This document shows, piece after piece, positions 53,402 to 62,596 of a stretch of DNA of 64,000 nucleotides (positions are counted from its first letter, which is position 1; each line of letters opens with the position of its first letter). The stretch comes from Pseudomonas faucium (GTDB taxonomy: Bacteria; Pseudomonadota; Gammaproteobacteria; Pseudomonadales; Pseudomonadaceae): contig NZ_BQIP01000007.1 in NCBI RefSeq assembly GCF_021602585.1, positions 1-64,000 of the forward strand, written 5' to 3'. The position numbers were made by a program, and so were the translations under genes. The notes beneath the pieces were generated by a model. That model saw only the letters and a list, made by a program, of their open reading frames with translations, was not told the DNA's origin and searched no databases.

Positions 53402-53958
53402 GCTCTGTTCCTCGCGGTGGATAGGGTCTTCGGCAGGCCATCCAGCATGCCTTTGCTTGGCCTTGGCAGCAAGGCGTCAAAGCAGCTGGTCATTTTTTGT
53501 ACATAGTCGCGAAAGCCCCGCTGCAGAGCGGCTGGCGTCAGGTATACGCATGTTATCCACAAGCCTTTCCCCACGGATTGGGGGCAACTTGGCTGCCCAG
53601 CGGAACCCTTTCAGCGAACTGTGGTCGGCGGCTGATGGCTCAACGCTTTCAAGCATGCCGTCTGCAGCGGTCTGTCCAAGGGTTTTTCACAGAGTTATCC
53701 ACAGGCAATCGGTGAATTCAAGGCGTATCAGATCTGTGGAAAAAAGCCTGTGCAATCATCCACAAAGCATCACTGATCAAAAAATGAACAGATGCTTGAA
53801 GCCCTTGCAATCAAAGGGATCGAGCGAGGTGCCACCATGTTTTCCACAGGCGGTTCCACATTATCCGTGGAAAACATAGCGCCTGTGGAAACAAGGGTTT
53901 GCGAAGGGTTTGTAGTGCGCTTCGAGAAAGATATGCGACAAGTTGTCCACATGTGCCA
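53402..53958. other. Non-coding region with a cluster of DnaA boxes
   Basis: No gene is supported in this stretch. It holds five exact matches to the DnaA-box consensus TTWTNCACA: 53553-53561 (+), 53683-53691 (+), 53695-53703 (+), 53735-53743 (-) and 53840-53848 (+). One-mismatch copies lie at 53756-53764 (+), 53884-53892 (-) and 53943-53951 (+). Two of the exact boxes are the strong form TTATCCACA. Replication genes (dnaA, dnaN, gyrB, parAB) are absent, so this is not the normal oriC context. A DnaA-titrating or DnaA-reactivating locus is a plausible reading. Confidence 0.75.
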
Positions 53959-54061
53959 GGGGCCGCTGTGCGGCCCAATCGCCGGCAAGCCGGCTCCCAC
54001 AACGGCAGGGGTGAGCCTGTGGGAGCCGGCTTGCCGGCGATTGGGCTGCGCAGCAGCCCCC
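53959..54061. repeat. REP pair downstream of livF
   Basis: Mirror arms GGGGCCGCTGTGCGGCCCAA...CGGCAAGCCGG and the complement ending GGGCTGCGCAGCAGCCCC. It abuts the DnaA-box region on one side and the livF stop on the other. Confidence 0.92.
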
Positions 54062-54069
54062 AACTGTCT

Positions 54070-54786
54070 TCAGTGCCCGCCCAAGTAGGCGTTGCGCACC
54101 TCTTCGTTGACCAACAGCTCCTGCCCGGTGCCGGTCATGCGGATCTCCCCGTTCACCATCACATACGCCCGGTCGGACAGCTTCAGCGCATGGTTGGCGT
54201 TCTGCTCCACCAGGAAGATGGTCATCCCGGTCTTGGCCAGTTCACGCAGGGTCGCGAAGATCTGCTTGACCACGATCGGCGCCAGCCCCAGCGAAGGCTC
54301 GTCGAGCAGCAACAGCTTGGGCCGGCTCATCAACGCCCGCGCAATGGCCAGCATCTGCTGCTCGCCGCCGGACATGGTCATGGCCCGCTGGTTGCGCCGC
54401 TCCTTCAAGCGCGGGAACAGCTCGAACATGCGCTGCATGTCTTCGCTGGCATGCTTGTCGCCAATGGGGATGGTGCCCATCATCAGGTTTTCCTCGACGG
54501 TCATGTCGGGGAACACCCGCCGCCCTTCCGGCGACTGGGCGATGCCGTTGGAGGCGATGTAGTGCGACGACTTGCGGGTGATGTCGGTGCCGCGATAGAC
54601 GATGTGCCCGGCCGCCGCACGCGGCTGGCCGAAGATCGACATCAGCAAGGTCGACTTGCCGGCACCGTTGGCACCGATCAGGCTCACCGTCTCGCCTTCG
54701 TTGATGTGCATCGAGACTTTCTTCAGGGCCTGGATCGGCCCGTAGAACACGTCCAGTTCCTTCAGCTCGAGAATGGGTGCACTCAT
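54070..54786 (-). CDS. livF: Branched-chain amino-acid ABC transporter ATPase LivF/BraG
   Basis: ABC ATPase, 238 residues. Walker A IGANGAGKST, signature TMSGGEQQMLAIARAL, Walker B LLLLDEPSLGLAP and switch LVEQNANHAL are intact. Last gene of the livKHMGF (braCDEFG) series; its start overlaps the livG stop (ATGA). A REP pair follows. Confidence 0.95.
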   Translation of the reverse strand: MSAPILELKELDVFYGPIQALKKVSMHINEGETVSLIGANGAGKSTLLMSIFGQPRAAAGHIVYRGTDITRKSSHYIASNGIAQSPEGRRVFPDMTVEENLMMGTIPIGDKHASEDMQRMFELFPRLKERRNQRAMTMSGGEQQMLAIARALMSRPKLLLLDEPSLGLAPIVVKQIFATLRELAKTGMTIFLVEQNANHALKLSDRAYVMVNGEIRMTGTGQELLVNEEVRNAYLGGH

Positions 54787-55658
54787 ACCAGCTCCTCTTC
54801 GTCGGCACCCAGGTAGGCGGCGATCACCGTCGGGTTGTGGCGGATGTCCTGTGGCGCGCCTTCGGCGATCACGTTGCCGTGGTCGAGCACGACGATATGG
54901 TCGGAGATGCTCATGACCATGCCCATGTCGTGCTCGATGAGCACCACGGTGATGTCATGCTCGTCACGCAGCACGCGGATCATGCGGCTCAGCGCCTCGG
55001 TCTCCTGCGGGTTGAGGCCGGCAGCCGGCTCGTCCAGGCAGATGATCTTCGGCCGCGTGCACATGGCCCGGGCGATTTCCAGGCGGCGCTGCTGGCCGTA
55101 GGACAACTCGCCGGCCAGGCGGTTGGCGCAATCGACCAGGTCGACCACCTCCAGCCAGTAGAACGCATGGTCCAGGGCATCGCTCTCGGCCTTGCGGTAG
55201 GCCTTGGTGTTGAGCACCCCGGCCAGCAGGTTGCGGTTGACCCACATGTGCTGGGCCACCAGCAGGTTTTCCACCACCGACATTTCCTTGAACAGGCGGA
55301 TGTTCTGGAAGGTGCGCGCCAGGCCCGCGCGGTTGACCAGGTGGGTACCGCCGAACATCTTGTAGTACAGGCGGTTGGCAAATTTCGCCGGCGACACGAA
55401 GTCGGTCGCCTGGAAGCGCTCGCCGAGCAACTGGATGACGTTGGTGTGGCTGCCGCGCACGTTCAGCTCGATGCGCCCGCCGCTGGCCTTGTAGAAGCCG
55501 GTGAGGCAGTTGAACACGGTGGTCTTGCCGGCGCCGTTGGGGCCGATCAGGGCGAAGATCTGGTTGCGCCGGACCTTCAGGCTGACATCGCTGAGCGCCT
55601 TGATGCCACCGAACTGCATCATCAGGTTGTCGACCGAGAGAATGATTTCGTCGCTCAT
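54783..55658 (-). CDS. livG: Branched-chain amino-acid ABC transporter ATPase LivG/BraF
   Basis: ABC ATPase, 291 residues. Walker A IGPNGAGKTT, the LivG-specific insertion with AGLARTFQNIRLF, signature ELSYGQQRRLEIARAM (an LSYGQ variant usual for LivG), Walker B IICLDEPAAGLNP and switch LIEHDMGMV. Overlaps livM upstream and livF downstream by four bases. Confidence 0.96.
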   Translation of the reverse strand: MSDEIILSVDNLMMQFGGIKALSDVSLKVRRNQIFALIGPNGAGKTTVFNCLTGFYKASGGRIELNVRGSHTNVIQLLGERFQATDFVSPAKFANRLYYKMFGGTHLVNRAGLARTFQNIRLFKEMSVVENLLVAQHMWVNRNLLAGVLNTKAYRKAESDALDHAFYWLEVVDLVDCANRLAGELSYGQQRRLEIARAMCTRPKIICLDEPAAGLNPQETEALSRMIRVLRDEHDITVVLIEHDMGMVMSISDHIVVLDHGNVIAEGAPQDIRHNPTVIAAYLGADEEELV

Positions 55659-56956
55659 GGCGCCACTCCTTTACGCGGGACCACACCGGTGCGGCTGATG
55701 CGAATCAGCCCGCGCGGTCGCCAGATCATCATCAGCACCATCAGCACGCCAAACAGCAGCACGCGGTATTCGGAGAAGCTGCGCAGCAGCTCCGGCGCCA
55801 CGGTCAGCACGAAGGCGGCGATCACCACGCCGACGGTCGAGCCCATGCCACCGAGCACGACGATGGCCAGGATCAGCGCCGACTCGAAGAAGGTGAATGA
55901 CGAGGGGTTGACGAAGCCCTGGTAGGTGGCGAAGAACACCCCGGCAAGGCCCGCGGTGGAAGCACCGAGGGTGAACGCCGAGAGCTTGACCAGCACGTGG
56001 TTCAGGCCCATCGAGCGGCAGGCGATTTCGTCTTCGCGCAGCGCTTCCCAGGCGCGGCCGACCGGCATGCGGGTCAGCCGGTGCTTGACGTACAGCACCG
56101 CCAGCACCACCAGGAACAGCACCGCGTAGATGAACACGAACTTCAGGTTGGCGTTGTAATCGATGCCGAGAAACTCGTGGATCGGCACCCCACCGTCCTT
56201 GGCCCGGCGGCCGAACTCCAGGCCAAAGAAGGTTGGCGACGGCGCCGGCATGCCGTTCGGGCCGCCGGTGAACGACAGCCAGTTGTTCAGCACCAGGCGG
56301 ATGATCTCGCCAAAGCCCAGGGTCACGATGGCCAGGTAGTCACCGTGCATGCGCAACACCGGGAAGCCGAGTATGCACCCCGCCAGCGCCGCGGCGATGG
56401 CCGCCAGCGGCAGCACGCTCCAGAAGCCCAGGCCCAGGTACTGGTAGCCCAGCGCCAGGCCGTAGGCGCCAATAGCGTAGAAGGCCACGTAGCCCAGGTC
56501 GAGCAGGCCGGCCAGGCCCACCACGATGTTCAGGCCCAGGCCCAGCAGCACGTAGATCAGGCCGAGGATGACCACGGTCAGCAGGTACTTGTTGGCGAAC
56601 ACCGGGAAGATGATGGCGATCACGATCAGCGCCGGGATGATGTAGCGCAGCCGCGACTTGTAGCCCGGGGCGTTGACATGCACGCCCGAACCGCCGCTGT
56701 CGAAGCCCTCGAGCATGCGCCGCCCGGCGGCGGTCTGTACGTACAGGCTGAGCAGAAAGCGCCCCAGCATCACCCCGCCGACCAGCCAGGCCACCCGGCG
56801 CGGCTCGGCATTGAAGGTGTAGCCGTCGAGCACCACGCCGACGATCGGGCCGAACACGATGAGCGCCAGCAGGCCCGCGACGATCGTCTCGAGCACGCTG
56901 CGTTTGAGATCGAAACCCTTGGTTTCGGAGGCAGAAGCAATCTTGGCAATCGACAT
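55655..56956 (-). CDS. livM: Branched-chain amino-acid ABC transporter permease LivM/BraE
   Basis: Inner-membrane permease, 433 residues, longer than E. coli LivM at the N-terminus, as usual in pseudomonads. About ten helices, with GLNIVVGLAGLLDLGYVAFYA and the coupling loop GRAWEALREDEIACRSMGLN. The ATG at 56956 is preceded by AAGGTG within the end of livH. A GTG two codons earlier is possible. Confidence 0.95.
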   Translation of the reverse strand: MSIAKIASASETKGFDLKRSVLETIVAGLLALIVFGPIVGVVLDGYTFNAEPRRVAWLVGGVMLGRFLLSLYVQTAAGRRMLEGFDSGGSGVHVNAPGYKSRLRYIIPALIVIAIIFPVFANKYLLTVVILGLIYVLLGLGLNIVVGLAGLLDLGYVAFYAIGAYGLALGYQYLGLGFWSVLPLAAIAAALAGCILGFPVLRMHGDYLAIVTLGFGEIIRLVLNNWLSFTGGPNGMPAPSPTFFGLEFGRRAKDGGVPIHEFLGIDYNANLKFVFIYAVLFLVVLAVLYVKHRLTRMPVGRAWEALREDEIACRSMGLNHVLVKLSAFTLGASTAGLAGVFFATYQGFVNPSSFTFFESALILAIVVLGGMGSTVGVVIAAFVLTVAPELLRSFSEYRVLLFGVLMVLMMIWRPRGLIRISRTGVVPRKGVAP

Positions 56957-56958
56957 GT

Positions 56959-57873
56959 TCACACCTTAGCCACGAGCGGGCGACCCAACAGGCCTTGTGG
57001 GCGGAAGATAAGGATCATCACCAGCAGCGAGAAGCTGAATACGTCCTTGTAGTCGGAGTTGATCAGGCCGGAGAACAGCGATTCGGAGATCCCCAGGATG
57101 ATCCCGCCCAGCATCGCCCCAGGCAGCGAGCCGATACCACCGAGCACGGCGGCGGTGAACGCCTTGATGCCGATGATGAAGCCTGCGTAGAAGTCGAAGG
57201 TGCCGTAGTTCATGGTGATCAGCACGCCGGCCAGGGCGGCCATCACGGCCCCGATGACGAAGACGTAGGAGATCACCCGGTCGGTGTTGATGCCCAGGAT
57301 CGACGCCATCTTGCGGTCTTGCTGGGTGGCGCGGCACATGCGGCCGAGCTTGGTGTACTTGATCACGTAGGTGAGCAGGCCCATGCCGACGAAGGCGGCG
57401 ACCAGGATGAAGATCTTGGTGTAGGTCAGTTGCACGAAGCCTGTGCCCACGTCGACGCGCCAGGCGCCTTCGAGCAGGGTTGGCACGCCTTGCTGGCGGG
57501 CGCCCTGGCTGATCTGCGCGTAGTTCTGCAGGATCAGCGAGATACCGATGGCGCTGATCAGCGGTGCCAGGCGGGTGGAGTTACGCAGGGGTTTGTAGGC
57601 GATGCGTTCGATGGTGAAGCCATAGACGCCCGTGACGACGACGGTGAACAACAAGGTCCCCAGCATCAAAAGCGGGAACGACTCGACGCCGAAATAGGCC
57701 AGCAATGCCAGACTGATTGCCGCGAGGTACGCGGAAATCATATACACCTCGCCGTGCGCGAAGTTGATCATGCCGATGATGCCATAGACCATTGTGTAGC
57801 CGATGGCGATCAGGCCATAGACCGACCCGAGGGTCAGGCCGTTGACCAGTTGCTGCAGGAAAATACCATCCAT
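56959..57873 (-). CDS. livH: Branched-chain amino-acid ABC transporter permease LivH/BraD
   Basis: Inner-membrane permease, 304 residues, eight helices. IGYTMVYGIIGMINFAHGEVYM is the family signature, and CRATQQDRKMASILGINTDR the ATPase-contact loop. It lies 155 bases after livK, with a hairpin in between, and is followed by livM after three bases. Confidence 0.96.
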   Translation of the reverse strand: MDGIFLQQLVNGLTLGSVYGLIAIGYTMVYGIIGMINFAHGEVYMISAYLAAISLALLAYFGVESFPLLMLGTLLFTVVVTGVYGFTIERIAYKPLRNSTRLAPLISAIGISLILQNYAQISQGARQQGVPTLLEGAWRVDVGTGFVQLTYTKIFILVAAFVGMGLLTYVIKYTKLGRMCRATQQDRKMASILGINTDRVISYVFVIGAVMAALAGVLITMNYGTFDFYAGFIIGIKAFTAAVLGGIGSLPGAMLGGIILGISESLFSGLINSDYKDVFSFSLLVMILIFRPQGLLGRPLVAKV

Positions 57874-57993
57874 AACGCAATCTCACCTGATTGAGATTGC
57901 ACGAGCGCCGACCACGGCGGGCCCCGGATGCAGCGGCCCTCGCAGCGCAGAACTGTGCAGATCTTCGGATAAAGACAGGTACCGCGGGGCACT

Positions 57994-58017
57994 GGCCCGG
58001 GCATCAGCGCCCGGGCC
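57994..58017 (-). terminator. Hairpin between livK and livH
   Basis: GGCCCGGGC-ATCAGC-GCCCGGGCC is a perfect 9-bp stem with a 6-base loop, 12 bases past the livK stop. There is no T-run on the minus strand, so it probably protects the livK mRNA 3' end or causes partial termination rather than stopping transcription fully. Confidence 0.55.
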
Positions 58018-58028
58018 GTTGGCCATTG

Positions 58029-59165
58029 TTATTTTTGTTTTTCCAGCTGGTGGTACTTGCCTTGGGCATCCCACTGGTAGACCACGTAGTCGGAGACTTT
58101 CAGGTCGCCCTTGCTGTCCCATTCCTTCTTGCCCATCACGGTTTCGACGGGGTTGGCCTTGAGCCACTTGGCGGCGTCTTCGCCCTTGTTCGACTTGGCG
58201 CCGTTGAAGCCGGCGGCCAGCGCCTGGATCGAGGCGTAGGCGTACAGGGTGTAGCCTTCAGGCTCGGTACCGGCCTTGCGGAACTCCTCGACCACCGCCT
58301 TGCTTTCCGGCAGCAGGCGCGGGTCGGCGCCAAAGGTCATGTACACGCCGTCGACGAACTGCGCACCGCCGGCAGTGGCCACCAGTTCGTCGGTGACGAT
58401 GCCGTCATCGGACATGAACTTGACGTCCTTCAGGCCCTGCTCGCGCAGCTGGCGCACCAGCGGGCCGGCTTCGGGGTGCAGGCCACCGAAGTACACCACG
58501 TCGGCGCCAGCGGCGCGGATCTTGGTGACCAGGGCGCTGAAGTCCTTCTCGCCGCGGGTCAGGCCTTCATACAGCACCGGTTCCACGCCGCGTTTCTTCA
58601 GCTGCTCCTTGGTGGCATCGGCCAGGCCCTGGCCGTAGGTGTCCTTGTCGTGGATGACCGCGACCTTCTTGCCCTTGAGCACGTCGACGATGTAGTTGCC
58701 GGCGACGATGCCCTGCTGATCGTCACGGCCGCACATGCGGAACATCGCGTTCAGCCCGCGCTCGGTGACCTGCGGGTTGGTGGAGCCTGGGGTGATGGCG
58801 ATGACGCCGGCCTCGTCATACACCTCGGAGGCGGGGATGGTGTTGGAGGAGCAGAAGTGCCCGACCACGCCGATCACCTTGTCCTGATCGACCAGGCGGT
58901 TGGCCACGGCAACGGCCTGTTTCGGCTCGCAGGCGTCGTCGCCTTTGACCAGCACGATCTTCTCGCCGTTAATGCCGCCCGCAGCGTTGACCTTGTCTGC
59001 CGCCGCCTGGGCACCTTTCATGTATTGCTCGCCAAACGCTGCGTTGGCCCCGGTCATGGGGCCCGCGACGCCGATCTTCACGTCGGCCTGTACAAACGAA
59101 GAAACACCCAGGGCCGTTGCCACGGCAAGAGCCAGGAAACCTTTCTTGTAAAACGTCTGCGACAT
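58029..59165 (-). CDS. livK: Branched-chain amino-acid binding protein LivK/BraC
   Basis: Periplasmic receptor for Leu/Ile/Val (and Ala/Thr in BraC). The 378-residue protein has a signal peptide cleaved near SFVQA-D, then DVKIGVAGPMTGANAAFGEQY, the DDACEPKQAVAVAN region, GHFCSSNTIPASEVY and ITPGSTNPQVTERG. First gene of the transporter operon, with AGGAG ten bases before the ATG. The hairpin downstream probably favours excess binding protein over permease. Confidence 0.96.
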   Translation of the reverse strand: MSQTFYKKGFLALAVATALGVSSFVQADVKIGVAGPMTGANAAFGEQYMKGAQAAADKVNAAGGINGEKIVLVKGDDACEPKQAVAVANRLVDQDKVIGVVGHFCSSNTIPASEVYDEAGVIAITPGSTNPQVTERGLNAMFRMCGRDDQQGIVAGNYIVDVLKGKKVAVIHDKDTYGQGLADATKEQLKKRGVEPVLYEGLTRGEKDFSALVTKIRAAGADVVYFGGLHPEAGPLVRQLREQGLKDVKFMSDDGIVTDELVATAGGAQFVDGVYMTFGADPRLLPESKAVVEEFRKAGTEPEGYTLYAYASIQALAAGFNGAKSNKGEDAAKWLKANPVETVMGKKEWDSKGDLKVSDYVVYQWDAQGKYHQLEKQK

Positions 59166-59528
59166 GAGGTGGTGCTCCTAGAGTTTTTTTTGGTTGGCAC
59201 TACAACTTCTCAGCCCTGTGCTCCGAGCAAGGGCCGTGCCATCGGTTTTGTCTTCCGGGAAAACACACTGGGCAAGGGCCAGGCAGGCGACCGGCGGCCT
59301 TTTCTTTATTGAGCGTGCAACCGTCTGCCGTGCGGCAGGCGCCACCACTCGTACAGACAAGGAGCAACCGCGCTGTGCCATCATTGCAACCCTGGCAAGT
59401 GTTTACGTGCAACCGCCCTGTAACCGCACACCGTCACCGAACTGCACACCGCTGGTGCGCGACTGCTACAGGCGGCACTGTTTCAAGGCTAGCTGGTGCA
59501 CGGAAAAACACCTGTTTTGGCCGTGATG
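59166..59528. other. Intergenic region upstream of livK
   Basis: About 360 bases without a supported gene, divergent between livK and pncB. It contains the livK Shine-Dalgarno, an A-run on the livK strand just before it, and a small inverted repeat GTCTGCCGTGCGGCAGGC at about 59322. It presumably carries the livK promoter; no specific sigma motif could be assigned. Confidence 0.6.
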
Positions 59529-59595
59529 GCGCCATCGCCGGCAAGCCGGCTCCCACAATTAACGCTGTGGGAGCCGGCTTGCCGGCGATAGGGCC
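59529..59595. repeat. REP pair upstream of pncB
   Basis: Compact mirror GCGCCATCGCCGGCAAGCCG / CGGCTTGCCGGCGATAGGGC with a short spacer of about a dozen bases. Confidence 0.9.
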
Positions 59596-59664
59596 GGTGC
59601 TGACACAACAAAACTGAAAAGACTGGCACAATGGCCGCCATTCGCCGCTTCTGGAGCCCCCTTG

Positions 59665-60870
59665 ATGAGCGAGAGCGCATTCGCCGAGCGCATCGTGCAC
59701 AACCTGCTCGACACCGATTTCTACAAGCTCACCATGATGCAGGGCGTGCTGCACAACTACCCGGACGCCGACGTGGAATGGGAATTCCGCTGCCGCAACG
59801 GCGAGGACCTGCGCCCCTACCTGGGCGAGATCCGCCGCCAGCTCGAACTGCTCAGCGACCTCACCCTGGATGATGGCCAGCTGGCCTTCCTCGAACGCAT
59901 CAGCTTCCTCAAGCCCGACTTCCTGCGTTTTCTGCGCCTGTTCCGCTTCAACCTGCGCTACGTGCACCTGGGCATCGAAGAGGGCCAGCTGTGCCTGCGC
60001 CTGCGTGGCCCCTGGCTGCATGTGATCCTCTTCGAAGTGCCGCTGCTGGCCCTCATCAGCGAAGTGCGCAACCGCCACCTGCACCCGCACATGCGCCTGG
60101 CCGAAGCGCGCGACCAGCTGCACCGCAAGTTCGACTGGCTGCGCGCGCATGCCAGCGACGATGAGCTGGCCGAGCTGCAGGTCGCCGATTTCGGCACGCG
60201 CCGGCGCTTCTCCAGCCGCGTGCAAGCCGAAGTGGTGCAGGTGCTGCGCGACGAGTTCCCGGGCCGCTTCGTTGGCACCAGCAACGTCGACCTGGCATGG
60301 AAACTGGATATCAAGCCGCTGGGCACCATGGCCCACGAGTGGTTCATGGCCCACCAGCAGCTCGGCCCGCGGCTGATCGACAGCCAGATCGCCGCCCTCG
60401 ACTGCTGGGTCCGCGAATACCGCGGGCTGCTTGGCATCGCGCTGACCGACTGCATCACCATGGATGCCTTCCTGCGCGATTTCGACTTGTACTTCGCCAA
60501 GCTGTTCGACGGCCTGCGCCACGATTCGGGCGAGCCGGTGGCCTGGGCGGAAAAAGCCATCGCCCACTACCAGAAACTGGGCATCGACCCGATGACCAAG
60601 ACCCTGGTGTTCTCCGATGGCCTGAACCTGACCCGCTCGCTGGAAATCTTCCGTGCCCTGCGCGGGCGCATCAACGTCAGTTTCGGCATTGGCACCAACC
60701 TGACCTGCGACATACCAGGCGTGGCGCCAATGAACATCGTGCTTAAAATGACTGACTGCAATGGCTCGCCGGTGGCCAAGATCTCCGACGAAGCTGCCAA
60801 GACCCAGTGCCGCGACCCCAACTTCGTCGCCTACATGCGTCACGTATTCAAAGTCCCCAGCAAGGAGTAA
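59665..60870 (+). CDS. pncB: Nicotinate phosphoribosyltransferase
   Basis: Converts nicotinate and PRPP to nicotinate mononucleotide in NAD salvage. The 401-residue protein shows [13 protein letters not shown] near the N-terminus, [33 protein letters not shown] (in part), with the phosphorylated-His type motif, and [15 protein letters not shown]. The ATG at 59665 follows GGAG; a TTG directly before it is not needed. nadE follows after three bases. Confidence 0.97.
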   Translation: MSESAFAERIVHNLLDTDFYKLTMMQGVLHNYPDADVEWEFRCRNGEDLRPYLGEIRRQLELLSDLTLDDGQLAFLERISFLKPDFLRFLRLFRFNLRYVHLGIEEGQLCLRLRGPWLHVILFEVPLLALISEVRNRHLHPHMRLAEARDQLHRKFDWLRAHASDDELAELQVADFGTRRRFSSRVQAEVVQVLRDEFPGRFVGTSNVDLAWKLDIKPLGTMAHEWFMAHQQLGPRLIDSQIAALDCWVREYRGLLGIALTDCITMDAFLRDFDLYFAKLFDGLRHDSGEPVAWAEKAIAHYQKLGIDPMTKTLVFSDGLNLTRSLEIFRALRGRINVSFGIGTNLTCDIPGVAPMNIVLKMTDCNGSPVAKISDEAAKTQCRDPNFVAYMRHVFKVPSKE

Positions 60871-60873
60871 CCC

Positions 60874-61701
60874 ATGCAAGCCGTTCAGCAAGAGATTGCC
60901 CAGGCGCTGAAGGTGCAGCCGCCGTTCGCAGACGCTGCAGCGCTGCAGGCCGAAGTCGCCCGGCGCGTGGCGTTCATCAAGGATTGCCTGGCCAACGCCC
61001 GGCTCAAGACCCTGGTGCTGGGTATCAGCGGCGGCGTCGACTCGCTGACCGCCGCCCTGCTCGCCCAGCGCGCCATCAACGAGTTGCGCGCCGAGACCGG
61101 CGACCCAGCCTACCGCTTCATCGCCGTGCGCCTGCCGTACCAGGTGCAGCATGACGAGCACGACGCCCAGGCCTGCCTGGACGTGATCAAGGCCGACGAA
61201 CTGCACACGGTCGACATCGCCCCGGCGGTGCGGGCGCTGGCCAAGGAAGTGAAGGCGCTGGAAGGCGGCTCGCCGAGCCTGGTGGATTTCGTCGTCGGCA
61301 ACGTCAAGGCGCGCACGCGCATGGTGGCGCAGTACACCATTGCCGGCGCTCGCGCAGGGCTGGTGATCGGTACCGACCACGCGGCTGAAGCGGTGATGGG
61401 CTTCTTCACCAAGTTTGGTGACGGTGCCTGCGACCTGGCACCGCTCAGTGGCTTGGTGAAGAACCAGGTACGGGCCATTGCCCGCAGCTTTGGCGCGCCG
61501 GAGTCACTGGTGGAGAAAGTGCCGACCGCCGACCTGGAAGACCTGGAGCCGGGCAAGCCGGACGAGGCCTCGCACGGGGTGACCTACCAGCAGATCGATG
61601 CGTTCCTGCATGGGCTGCCGGTGGAGCAGGAAGCGTTCGACATCATCGTGGCGACCTACCGCAAGACCCAGCACAAGCGCGAACTGCCGTTCGCCCCATA
61701 A
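60874..61701 (+). CDS. nadE: NH3-dependent NAD synthetase
   Basis: Amidates nicotinate adenine dinucleotide to NAD. The 275-residue length and the absence of a nitrilase domain mark the ammonia-dependent form. The P-loop [46 protein letters not shown] and the C-terminal TQHKRELP are typical. Three bases after pncB, forming an NAD salvage operon. Confidence 0.97.
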   Translation: MQAVQQEIAQALKVQPPFADAAALQAEVARRVAFIKDCLANARLKTLVLGISGGVDSLTAALLAQRAINELRAETGDPAYRFIAVRLPYQVQHDEHDAQACLDVIKADELHTVDIAPAVRALAKEVKALEGGSPSLVDFVVGNVKARTRMVAQYTIAGARAGLVIGTDHAAEAVMGFFTKFGDGACDLAPLSGLVKNQVRAIARSFGAPESLVEKVPTADLEDLEPGKPDEASHGVTYQQIDAFLHGLPVEQEAFDIIVATYRKTQHKRELPFAP

Positions 61702-61704
61702 AAA

Positions 61705-61768
61705 CTTCGCGGGGCAAGCCCGCTGCCACAAGGTGCATACCGAGTGGCAGCGGGCTTGCCCCGCGAAT
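61705..61768. repeat. REP pair (GGGCAAGCCC class)
   Basis: CTTCGCGGGGCAAGCCCGCT and its complement around a short centre, between the convergent nadE and azurin genes; it may act as a bidirectional terminator. Confidence 0.88.
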
Positions 61769-61799
61769 GGAAGGCAACGCCCTCCCGAGCATCAGCTCA

Positions 61800-62249
61800 T
61801 CACTTGACGACGACAGTGCCCTTCATCATCGAGATGTGCCCTGGGAACGAGCAGAAGAAGCCGTAGTCGGTGCCTGCAACCAGCTTGGCCACATCGAAGG
61901 TCACCGAGTCTTTCTCGCCGGCGCCAATGATCTTGGTGTGGGCGATGACGCGCTCGTCACCTTCTTTCAGGTAGTTCTTGTCGATACCGGCGGCCAGACC
62001 ATCGGTAGCGATCGGCTGCATGTCAGCGGCCTTGCTGATGACGATGTTATGGCCCATGACATTCTTCGGCAGGTTGCCGGAATGCTCCAGGTTCACGGTG
62101 AATTGCTTGCAGCTCTTGTCGATGACGATTTCCTTGGTGTTGAAGGACATCTGGTCGGTCGAGTCGACAGTCACCGAACACTCGGCTGCGAAGACGGAAG
62201 CGCTGGCGAGGGTCAGCAGGGATACCGCTACAGCTTTCGCAAACATCAT
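61800..62249 (-). CDS. azu: Azurin
   Basis: Periplasmic type I blue copper electron carrier. The 149-residue precursor has a signal peptide (cleavage after ASVFA) and a mature chain beginning [20 protein letters not shown]. The copper ligands are all present: His in VMGHNIVIS, then Cys, His and Met in [13 protein letters not shown]. The disulfide cysteines (ECSV and KSCKQF) are also there. Start at 62249 or the adjacent ATG at 62246; AGGAG fits the latter slightly better. An ANR-type site lies about 65 bases upstream. Confidence 0.97.
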   Translation of the reverse strand: MMFAKAVAVSLLTLASASVFAAECSVTVDSTDQMSFNTKEIVIDKSCKQFTVNLEHSGNLPKNVMGHNIVISKAADMQPIATDGLAAGIDKNYLKEGDERVIAHTKIIGAGEKDSVTFDVAKLVAGTDYGFFCSFPGHISMMKGTVVVK

Positions 62250-62309
62250 GAATCTCCTTGGCAGGGTTTTTATCAATTGCGAGACTGCCTGAAACCGTTC
62301 GTCCGCTGG

Positions 62310-62323
62310 CTGATATGAATCAA
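62310..62323 (-). promoter_or_regulatory. ANR/FNR-type site upstream of azurin
   Basis: TTGATTCATATCAG on the minus strand matches TTGAT-N4-ATCAA at nine of ten positions. It is centred about 67 bases before the azurin start codon. ANR control of azurin is known in P. aeruginosa. Confidence 0.72.
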
Positions 62324-62364
62324 CAGTGGCGTCAAGTGGCCAGGCAGTAGAATTGTTCAATGGA

Positions 62365-62374
62365 TTGTATACAA
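62365..62374. promoter_or_regulatory. TTGTATACAA palindrome
   Basis: A perfect 10-bp palindrome of the form bound by several GntR-family repressors (TNGTNNACNA core variants). It lies between azurin and the small ORF at 62443. No regulator gene is adjacent, so the binding protein is unknown. Confidence 0.4.
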
Positions 62375-62442
62375 CCAATCTAAGAGCACATCATGCCCTT
62401 TTACTAGACGATGGGACAACCTCTCATTTAGGAGCAACGCCC

Positions 62443-62532
62443 ATGTCCTTGTCCAATTTCATGAACAGCCTGCTCGCAGCCTACGCCCACGGCGCCACCG
62501 GCGCGAGCTGCGAATTCTCCCGCCCGGAGTGA
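62443..62532 (+). CDS. Possible 29-residue small protein
   Basis: MSLSNFMNSLLAAYAHGATG starts a 29-residue ORF with a strong Shine-Dalgarno (TAGGAG, eight bases upstream). The first half could form an amphipathic helix; there is one cysteine. It lies 64 bases before the LOG gene on the same strand and 69 bases after a TTGTATACAA palindrome. It could be a real small protein or a translated leader; no family was recognised. Confidence 0.5.
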   Translation: MSLSNFMNSLLAAYAHGATGASCEFSRPE

Positions 62533-62596
62533 ACGCGGCCTTGGAAGCGCCAGGCCTGCGCCGTACCCTGTCACGCAAAGTGACTGGAGATGAACA

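Noticed and set aside
53402-53958. Chromosomal origin oriC
   Set aside because: DnaA boxes are present, but dnaA, dnaN, recF, gyrB, rpmH and parAB are absent nearby and no long AT-rich unwinding element is visible.
53792-54088. Short open frame through the DnaA-box region and REP pair
   Set aside because: It reads through REP palindromes, which produce typical spurious peptides (AGKPAPT and GAGLPA), and lacks coding character.
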